30,947 nucleotides of DNA from assembly GCA_000934455.1 (NCBI GenBank), contig KN885224.1:8053-38999 (forward strand), read 5' to 3'. Below, one piece after another: positions 24,301 through 30,947 of this stretch. The position numbers and the translations under genes are program-made. Source of the stretch: Apostichopus parvimensis (taxonomy: Eukaryota > Echinodermata > Holothuroidea > Aspidochirotida > Stichopodidae). Every line of letters starts with the position of its first letter. Positions within the stretch are counted from its first letter, which is position 1. Under the pieces are notes generated by a model, which worked only from the letters and a program-made list of their open reading frames with translations, did not search any database and was not told where the DNA came from.

Positions 24301-24989
24301 AGTATCATGTTACCAGCTTGACGTTAGGCAGTTTCTGTAATAATATTTTATAATCGATAGTTGTTACTATTCAGCTGCTTCATATCACCAGCCTAATATA
24401 GGCAGTGCGTGTAATAATAATCTATAATAGATCGTTGTAATTATACAGCTGTTTCATATAACCAGCTTAATATAGGCAGTGCGTGTAAAAATAATCTATA
24501 ATAGATCGTTGTAATTATTCAGCTGTTTCATATAACCAGCTTAATATAGGCAGTGTGTAATAATAATCTATAATAGATTGTTGTAATTATACAGCTGTTT
24601 CATATAACCAGCTTAATATAGGCAGTGTGTAATAATAATATATAATGGTTCGATGTAAGTGTACAGCTGTTTCGTATAACCAGCTTAATATAGGCAATGT
24701 CATTATAATAATCTATAATCGATAGTTGTAATTACACAGCAGTTGCATATTACCAGTTTGACGTTAGGCAGTGTGTGTAATCGTAATATATAATTTTTTA
24801 AATTTTATTTAGCATTTATGTTTGATAGTATCTTACAAAAGTCCACGCATTATCCCTTAACAGATATTTGAGAAATTAATCGCGGACAGTTCTTACGAGA
24901 TACCGATACCTACGACGTATTTACCTATGAAAGCCCCTGATACCGCTCAACCTACCTATGCAGAACACATATACCATGCTGGAGTGTGA
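15215..24989 (+). CDS. Receptor tyrosine pseudokinase B: signal peptide, 2 Ig-like, TM, kinase-like (16 exons)
   Basis: Exons: 15215-15320, 15423-15752, 15916-16227, 17235-17342, 18932-18950, 19184-19254, 19607-19625, 19814-19890, 20249-20413, 20676-20786, 21174-21346, 21581-21700, 22242-22356, 23059-23152, 23704-23785, 24864-24989. All borders are AG/GT, every phase is compatible, and the total of 2028 nt gives 675 residues plus TGA. Domains: signal peptide about 16-35, Ig-like 1 about 40-145, Ig-like 2 about 146-245 (C175, W188, C226), TM about 261-279, juxtamembrane 286-368, kinase fold about 369-634, tail 635-675. Key sites: T399 for the beta-3 Lys, H500-P501-G502 for HRD, D520-F521-C522 for DFG, P548-E549, and CW-x6-RP in subdomain XI. 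The protein should sit in the plasma membrane, bind an unknown ligand and signal without its own catalysis (inferred). The ATG at 15215 is the first in frame, and Met16 would give a more typical signal peptide. The only weak point is intron 4, which contains an assembly gap that could hide an exon. Confidence 0.87.
15423..15752 (+). other. Gene B exon 2: cysteine-rich Ig-like domain 1
   Basis: A phase 1-1 exon, typical of Ig modules. The residues KVSWYNDGEK and MYSCRRK give the core Trp (W80) and the YxC (Y128, C130) of an Ig fold; C67 or C70 would be the partner cysteine. There are eight Cys in total (44, 58, 60, 67, 70, 107, 120, 130), more than a standard Ig domain, so extra disulfides are likely. 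Several N-x-S/T sites are present. Confidence 0.75.
15916..16227 (+). other. Gene B exon 3: Ig-like domain 2
   Basis: A phase 1-1 exon following a clean TTTTAACAG acceptor and ending in GGTAAGT. It shows ETIQCKV, SITWYVNNG and SSNFILHCFV, that is, C175, W188 and C226 with the spacing of an Ig domain. The usual Tyr two residues before the second Cys is Leu. Several N-glycosylation motifs (N-V-T, N-E-T, N-G-T twice) are visible, fitting an extracellular location. Confidence 0.82.
17235..17342 (+). other. Gene B exon 4: transmembrane segment
   Basis: A phase 1-1 exon after TTCTTTTGCAG, ending at GTGAGT. About 19 hydrophobic residues (ALVIIAILLGILVVLLFF) are followed by RNMK, a stop-transfer charge pattern that predicts a type I topology with the C-terminus in the cytoplasm. 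Confidence 0.88.
18616..18665. other. Assembly gap (50 N) followed by an 11-base G run
   Basis: Fifty unresolved bases followed immediately by eleven G (18666-18676). A round-number gap next to a homopolymer marks a scaffold join of unknown real length. It lies in intron 4 of gene B, about 400 bp upstream of the point where homology with copy A can first be compared. Confidence 0.98.
18932..19890 (+). other. Gene B juxtamembrane exons 5-8 (two 19-nt microexons)
   Basis: Exon 5 (18932-18950, 19 nt) and exon 7 (19607-19625, 19 nt) are both phase 1-2. Exon 6 (19184-19254, 71 nt) and exon 8 (19814-19890, 77 nt) are both phase 2-1. They encode a basic start (LSRNRRG), a Ser run, then a polar linker with INQKGGRRNE and EIPVDEY. 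Exon 5 is supported by a pyrimidine-rich acceptor, a GTGAGT donor and exact phase fit; exons 6-8 are also supported by conservation in copy A. Confidence 0.72.
19391..19429 (+). repeat. 13-bp minisatellite, 3 copies (intron 6 of gene B)
   Basis: Three degenerate units of GACACATTAATAA at the position where copy A has about twelve. Confidence 0.85.
20249..21346 (+). other. Gene B kinase N-lobe exons 9-11 (20249-20413, 20676-20786, 21174-21346)
   Basis: Residues 348-497. The glycine loop is degenerate (IKMGKIYKRW), and T399 (codon 20401-20403) replaces the beta-3 Lys. The alpha-C-like helix keeps E414. The hinge-like segment is LFLISEHLNCENL. Compared with gene A there are nine amino-acid changes and a two-residue deletion before beta-3. 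An extra stretch of about 54 bp at roughly 20873-20927 in intron 10 is absent from copy A. Confidence 0.8.
21581..21700 (+). other. Gene B exon 12: catalytic-loop exon with HPG and DFC
   Basis: Residues 498-537. HPG occupies the HRD position (21587-21595) and DFC the DFG position (21647-21655). The activation segment that starts here and continues into exon 13 contains no Tyr before PPE, unlike autophosphorylating RTKs. The residues are identical to gene A. Confidence 0.85.
22242..23785 (+). other. Gene B kinase C-lobe exons 13-15 (22242-22356, 23059-23152, 23704-23785)
   Basis: Residues 538-634, with PPE, SSDVW, WEIM, NPPF, WPEKY and CW-x6-RPS landmarks in the order expected for kinase subdomains VIII-XI. 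Six nucleotide differences from gene A were counted and all are silent. Confidence 0.85.
24255..24792 (+). repeat. 72-74-bp tandem repeat, 7 copies (last intron of gene B)
   Basis: The GGCA landmark recurs at 24327, 24401, 24475, 24549, 24621, 24693 and 24767. The central units are the most alike (CAGCTTAATATAGGCAGTG), which suggests recent amplification from the middle of the array. Copy A has only two to three units. Confidence 0.92.
24864..24989 (+). other. Gene B exon 16: C-terminal Tyr tail with YxxM
   Basis: Residues 635-675 with Tyr 645, 653, 666 and 671. Y653-L-P-M656 (24918-24929) is a YxxM motif. Three residues differ from gene A (Lys for Arg, Thr for Ile, His for Gln) but all four Tyr and the YEIP and YLPM contexts are kept. 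Confidence 0.78.
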
Positions 24990-25091
24990 ACTGGGTATGA
25001 TTAGGTTCTAGTACTGGTGATTGGTAATCGCTACGAAACCTCAATATTCCATAAAGCTACGGGAGCTACTTACACATATATACCATATTAT

Positions 25092-25270
25092 AGAGCAGAA
25101 CAGTGTGTCAAATATGTGCTTATCGGCTGTCATTATACATCATTACCTGTAGTGTAGAACAGTGTGTCACATATGTTTTTATCGGCTGTCATTATTGACC
25201 AGGACCTGTAGAGTAGAACTGGGTGTCACATACAGTATGTTCTTATCGGCAGTCATTATTGATCAGCTCT
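25092..25270 (+). repeat. 59-bp tandem repeat, 3 copies, just 3' of gene B stop
   Basis: The GAAC landmark occurs at 25098, 25157 and 25216. Copy A has two units at the same place. The array probably lies in the 3'UTR. Confidence 0.85.
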
Positions 25271-28200
25271 TCCTTGAGATCTCATGATACCACAACAGTG
25301 TTTACCTCCGCAACTAAATATTTATCATGCACGATAGTAGACCCGGGTGTCTCATTGGTATCAATAGGTTTACTCTCTGTAATATATTATTATTATGCTG
25401 TATATGTTTAGCATAACTGTTAAACACTTTGTAAAGACAACATATGCAACTTTGATCTTTCATGGGTTTTTTCCAACATATCATTGGACTTCACCAATGA
25501 CATGCCATTTCTAGTTAACATGTTCTTCACCTAATCACTTCTCGCATATTTTGACACAACTATTTTTCGTAATAAGGTTATCAACGCATTGGAATGTTTC
25601 CTTTTTTAGAAGCCAACCTGTTGTTCTCTGTGGTTACAATAAGTATGTAAGATGTGATCGCCTTTATTCTGTAATGCTTTTATTGACGTCTTGATAAGGC
25701 TAGTAGACATAAAATTCAAATACTCTTCCTTCATTCTCTTGAAATTAACAACCTCAAAAGTTTATGATATATTCATATAGATATAGATAACATTGACAGA
25801 GTCAGTCAGTTGAAAGCTATAGAACGAAACAACTCTACTGTGGTTAACGTTTTACTAATTCCCTCAATATATAAGTTACACATTTTCTCATAAGTTTCTT
25901 AGACGATACATTTTATCTCCATATTTTCTTGCCAATGCTAGTGTAGTAAATTTATTCATTCATAGATGCCGAAAAGTCAGAGTGAGTCAATAATTATTAT
26001 AAACAGTAACGAACTTGTTTGTTATACATTTATATACGCTCTGTGCCGTGTACATTGCATATCGTTTCGGTGGCTACCGTAATTTACCCTGATTTTCTGG
26101 TAACAAGAGCACAATTTCTCTTGCATTCATCAAGCTTAGATCACATTCAAAGATAAAGGAAAATTTAATGGTGAGTTAACGAATCATTTTCTGTGTGCGT
26201 CTTTCTAGTATATCATTGTGCAATTTTGTTTAAATGAATATATTTACAACACTATCGTATAATGCATAAATTGACCTACTAGTTAATTCAATAACGTATC
26301 ACATTATTAGCCTCCTCCATATATAATTTCCAGGTCACGATACAATTACGTAATTGGATTCCTTTTTATCTTTTCTTATGTTGTTCTTTGTTTTCTTGGA
26401 CCTATAATCTCAACCAGGACCAGACCGCTGTATCCACTAAACCCTCTCGTCAAGCATGAACACAGGGAAAGACTGATAGTGATATAGGCCACACTGAAAC
26501 AAACAGTCAATGGTCCCTATTTTTCTGGACCCTTGGGAACTGCCCGATTGCCCGATGATTCAGTCTGCCCCTGTATATATGACAATCAGAACACGAATAA
26601 CATATGGGTATCATTGCTGTACCATGGGTTCACGATCTTTGAATAAATGAATTTGCTTTACACTATGTCTTAAGTAAATTTCTTGACTAAACAATAATTC
26701 GTATTTAGTTTATACTTTAGTTAGTTTCCAGTATTAAGTTTGTGTAGTTTTTCATATTATTTTGCCTTTTGGAAGAGTTTTCCTCCTAAATGCCTACATA
26801 GGCTAAATGGACTGACACACACTAGTAGTATTACATAGAACATATATGATGTATTCTACAAGGAAATAGATCACCGTTAGGTTTACATAGCACATATCGT
26901 TATTATATATAACAAGGTTAAGAGGAAAAGTGAAAGATATTAACCACTTCACGATAAATTGTTAACAACCGAACAGAAATCGCGTGATCCTATTATTTAT
27001 CATTTGTTATTGCTTAACGTTGTTCTAATTTCGGTCGTATATAGAAATGACTTTGTTTCCATTCATAGCTGTGATCACATACCATGAAAAATTAAACATA
27101 TAACAAAGATCCCTGTTTCACTTTGCTCATCTCATCGTATTTCAAAGCATCCCCCCTTCTTCTCTCTCCACCTCTATATCTCTATTAAATTATCTGTCTT
27201 CCTTTTTGAGAATATCCTGATTCGTCTAACTGTTGAGACCAGTCCCCTGTAAACACATCAACGTAACCAGGCATATAAAGCAGGGAAGTATCAAAACTGG
27301 TCGTAGGTAATGGCGCATTCAATTTAGACACATCATATCTTTATCTATTAAGCATGACTAGGATTGCTACAACACTGGACATAACATAGTCTTTCTGACA
27401 TCGATGTTAAACTCTTTGGTAGTTGTTAGTTGCGTAACCATCACGGCTAAAAGGCAAGGCTTGTCCCTCTGGAAAGATAACTGCATAACAAATAATATAT
27501 CAAGATCATCACCAATATGGTCATGTATGATATTAAGAATTAATTCTTCTTAGAAAAGAGAATTTATAAATGATAAATGTGACCCGAGTGAAAAGTAGTT
27601 CGTTCTCTAGTTAAATGTATTCTGCCCACCTCCCCCATTTATTTAGCGTTTAGCACAATGCACTGTCAATACGAATAATATTTACCTGCTTAACTTATGT
27701 ATTACATCCTTTTATTGATTCCTTTATCCATTAAATACATCCCGGTTCTTCCCCCCTCTCCCTGCCTTTCACGTATGAACCTGTCATTCAGGAGTCTAGT
27801 CATCTTAGAATTTAACACAAATTTCTGGAAACGAAACACGAACAAAAAGAAACTATAAATAGTGTTGACAAACTATTAGTATACAAACGAAATATAAAAG
27901 CATTCTGCGTGACATAAAATTGACAAGACAGAACTTTCCACAGAGGAGATAATCCAACTGAAAAGAATATTAAATATTCCAATTGCAAAGAAGCAAAAAC
28001 CTGCAAGAGAGTAGAAAACTGCTAATGTTAGAAAAATGAGTACCCCGGTTATTATTACTTCAATATAAAACTGAAATAAAGATATTGATGAACAACTCTT
28101 AGCAAAAGCTACACCCTCTCTTACAGCATGAGATTTCATTATAGAATGACGCCATGATACTACTGTGTTTAGTCAACGATTCCGATTTGATATCCAAAAT

Positions 28201-28339
28201 GTAATCACCTCATAATTTTAAACGTATTCATCTGTGTAGGATTGTGTTACCTTTAATATAAACATACAATTTGAAACAAATATTTGTTGATAAAGAGAAA
28301 ATTTCAGATAATCCGTTCAACATGTCGAATATTGTATTC

Positions 28340-28680
28340 GATCGATTATCGATTATCACCCACAGCACCCTGCTGAATGCTAACATCATGTGTGTTAATT
28401 ACACTATGCTTAATGTAACGTTAATGTTAACACCAAAACAAAATGAAAATGGAGGGCGCAAGTCCATTAAAAAAGTCGACTGAAAACTAAAACATTCTTT
28501 CTTTCTCTGTGCCAGGATTACCAGACAGCCTGCTAAATACTAACATCATGTGACTTACTTAACATATGCTTCGTGTAATATTAACGGTGACTCCAACCAG
28601 GACAACAATAGAGGGCGCAAGTCCATAACAAGAGTCAATTGACAGTTAAAAACACGTTCCTCTTTCGTTTTTTATGCTAT
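28340..28680 (+). repeat. About 159-bp diverged tandem pair (copy B flank)
   Basis: Counterpart of the pair at 9230-9560, with the GAGGGCGCAAGTCCAT landmark at 28452 and 28611. Confidence 0.7.
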
Positions 28681-29877
28681 GTACAATCAACCATTGTACA
28701 CTTACAAATGTACACAATGAGTGAACCACAGATATTTTAATGTTATGTTAACCACATACCATTACAAATGAACTTTTTCAATCGCAATTCTGGGGAATAT
28801 GAAAGCTAGTTATTGACGTCAAACAACGTGAGAGTGCATGAAATAAGAGACTGTCTACATCAATGTCCTTTCTCCAACGGTTACCATTTTTAAGTCTAAA
28901 AATACGAATATTTAACTCGCCCCAGCTCATAATGTGCACTCGCTATATGTTGGGTGCCTTAGTTACAATGAAAATTGATTGTGAAACATACGTTTTGGCG
29001 AATGTTATTAGTTGATGGAGAAACATACCTAACTTGCAGAGGAAACTTTGAACTTCCCTGTGCTATACAAAGCACATCCCCACCAAATTAATCCCACAGC
29101 TAATTTGAGCTATAATAAAAGTTCTATTAAATTGTAGCAGTGAAAGAAAAGCAACACTTCTATGCAATGAATGTTTAATTTGACCACTTAACGAAAAATG
29201 ACGTTGGCTCCTTATTCCACGTCTGTTATTAATGCTACATATTTGTTTGTCTTTTTTTTTTACTCAGTCCAATAACTCTACCTAAGCATGTTACCAAAAA
29301 CGTTTGAAAAAGTAGACTTATGCCAAATGATGTAAGTTATTTTCGTTCTCTTAATCGCGCTGTTTCCCGTGCCCTTTTGTTTTCTATCCCGTCAATAAGC
29401 TCAATGTTTGCCATGAATAAGGTGACGCTGTTACCTTTTATATAATGCCTGCTCTTGGTGATTGTTTCTATTGTACTTAATAGAAACAGTAACCAGGATT
29501 ATGGAGAGAAAACGAAAGGCGGTGGAGTTGTAAATGATCGGGAATCACAACCGTATATTAACATATACTTTTTTTAGGAAAAGTCACCAGGTAAGAACCT
29601 GGGCACGTAAAACCAAACTACCGAACGACTGATGCGCTCTCAACCCCAGTCCCCTTGCATCGAGACTGTAGCTGTGTGATCATCGAAGAAGGCGAACATA
29701 ATACCAAATATGATCTTAGGAAAAAGGTCGAGAAGTCTTTTTACATATACGGTTCTGATGAGATTAGAGTAAGACCAAATTCTGTATCTGTACTGTTATC
29801 TGTCCTTCGGCTCCGATTATTAATGGTAGTGAATATTGTGAACAAAGACTAATGTGTAGTGATCAGGTTTTACATTA

Positions 29878-30947
29878 CTTACACTCGCAAGACAACCCTT
29901 ATTTACATCATGGAAAGTTATCTTGAATTCCTATTGTTACTTTGTATTTGAGATGGCGCTAGTTTATAGTATATATTTATGTAGTGTTGTAGCCAGAAGA
30001 TCTCTTCTCGATACATGGTTAGTTGAACAGAGTAAGCAGTAACAATGTTTGTCTGGTTCATGTTAGTTTAGTATTGTTCTTCCTTCCATTCTAGTTACAT
30101 GTCAAGTACGGACTTGTACTATGTATTGTGTTATCAGATGTTTTCCGTCCTCGTTCATTAGATAACTAATACAGGTCCCATATAAACGATAGTCACGAGT
30201 TAGGGAACGACTTTAACTTTACCTGTCTCTACCGTTCCTCTGCGATATACAAGGCATTTTCCTGACCCGTTCTTCTATTACATACATAGTTTATATTGCG
30301 ACCATACCATGCTAGTATAGCGTATTTGCACATTTATAGTTATTAACAACTTACAAGAGATCTACTAGTTTCCGCCCGTTTCCTTCCTCGTATTCTTCTG
30401 AACGTGAATTCAATACTAAAGTAATGAAACATAGACTATACATTTTCCATACATATCTTCCCAGGGCCATCTTACCCAACACCAAACCTACTTTCAAGAT
30501 CATAGCTTTGCAATAAGTATCGACAATATATCTTTATCATATTAGCTCGGTAACCCTAAAATAGCATAGATTACAATGCCAGTATCATGTACATGATAAC
30601 TGGTGTTTTCTAATCTTGTGTTTGAAAAGTATTGCAATTCTCTGAACACACACACACACACATAATTTTCTCCTTGCCTCAAACGAAAATTAAAAATAGT
30701 TTGTTTGTGATGTGATCGATTCCTTGAATAATTGTATTTGTGTGTGTGTGCTATGTCATCCTTGAAATCCACAACGTACTCTTAGATCCCAGTAGAGTTG
30801 TGAAGTTAGCTGTATTGACAATAAAGTGAAACTGCGCCATCCACGAAGAGAAAACACATATGTAACGTTGTACGTAACTACTGAATTGTGAACTAAAATT
30901 TATAAAAATGTTAGAATATAACTTCTTTCCTAGTCTTCTAGCAAAAC
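29878..30947. other. Unique flank right of copy B; nothing recognised
   Basis: No similarity to the sequence following copy A and no supported exon. The character changes abruptly at the breakpoint, so an inserted mobile element or simply the original flank is possible. I could not identify terminal repeats. Confidence 0.45.
30646..30750. repeat. (AC)n and (TG)n microsatellites in inverted arrangement
   Basis: An AC run of 17 nt (30646-30662) and a TG run of 12 nt (30739-30750) on the same strand, 76 bases apart, complementary to each other and so able to pair as a hairpin stem. Confidence 0.85.

Larger units (their letters stand above)
19075..29877 (+). repeat. Segmental duplication, copy B
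   Basis: Aligns with 1-10721 throughout. The offset grows from 19074 at the left to 19156 at the right because of indels and repeat copy-number changes. It ends at GTTTTACATTA (to 29877), beyond which the flanking sequence shows no similarity to the sequence after 10721. It contains exons 6-16 of gene B and 4.9 kb of 3' flank. Confidence 0.95.
24990..29877. other. 3' flank of gene B; no supported gene
   Basis: Counterpart of 5987-10721. Reading frames here are short and mostly not kept between the copies. An insertion of about 55 bp near 29095-29150 is absent from copy A. A frame at 29655-29852 looks protein-like, but copy A carries about 23 extra bases and changes within it, so it is not supported as a gene. 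Confidence 0.55.

Noticed and set aside
29655-29852. Plus-strand frame of 65 residues near the end of copy B
   Set aside because: Looks protein-like, but the copy A counterpart (about 10490-10680) has about 23 extra bases and other changes; the start is TTG. Not supported as a gene.
30542-30772. Minus-strand frame of 76 residues
   Set aside because: Runs through the AC and TG microsatellites and has low-complexity content; no evidence for coding.

Overview
This is an intron-rich, AT-rich animal genomic window with canonical GT-AG splice sites, long repeat-containing introns and one assembly gap. Nothing looks bacterial, viral or organellar. The protein style (two-Ig receptor with a kinase-like tail, next to NLR-like exons) suggests a marine invertebrate, most likely an echinoderm such as a sea cucumber. 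The species is an inference and nothing in the window proves it.

The dominant structure is a segmental duplication. Bases 1-10721 (copy A) and 19075-29877 (copy B) align end to end in the same orientation, about 19.1 kb apart, including exons, introns and about 4.7 kb of 3' flank. Copy A runs off the left edge.

Each copy carries the 3' part of a receptor-type tyrosine-kinase-like gene. In copy B the whole gene can be assembled by hand: 16 exons from 15215 to 24989, with all splice phases compatible and 2028 nt summing to 675 residues plus a stop. The order is signal peptide, two Ig-like exons, one transmembrane exon, a short juxtamembrane region built from two 19-nt microexons and two longer exons, a kinase-fold domain, and a 41-residue tail with a YxxM motif. 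The matching gene A contributes its last 11 exons (110-5986). Its ectodomain would lie upstream of the window.

Both proteins are predicted pseudokinases. The beta-3 lysine is Thr, HRD is HPG, DFG is DFC, the glycine loop is degenerate and the activation segment has no Tyr. Four C-lobe exons nevertheless differ between copies only by silent changes, so this dead kinase fold looks selected for.

Between the copies (10722-15214) lie scattered coding-like exons. Some resemble the region after the NACHT domain of NLR proteins, and one orphan exon ends in a second YxxM tail. The 3' flanks (5987-10721 and 24990-29877) and the last kilobase hold no gene I can support, only tandem repeats and decayed reading frames. 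The working picture is a tandem family of catalytically inactive Ig receptors, possibly immune or signalling scaffolds.
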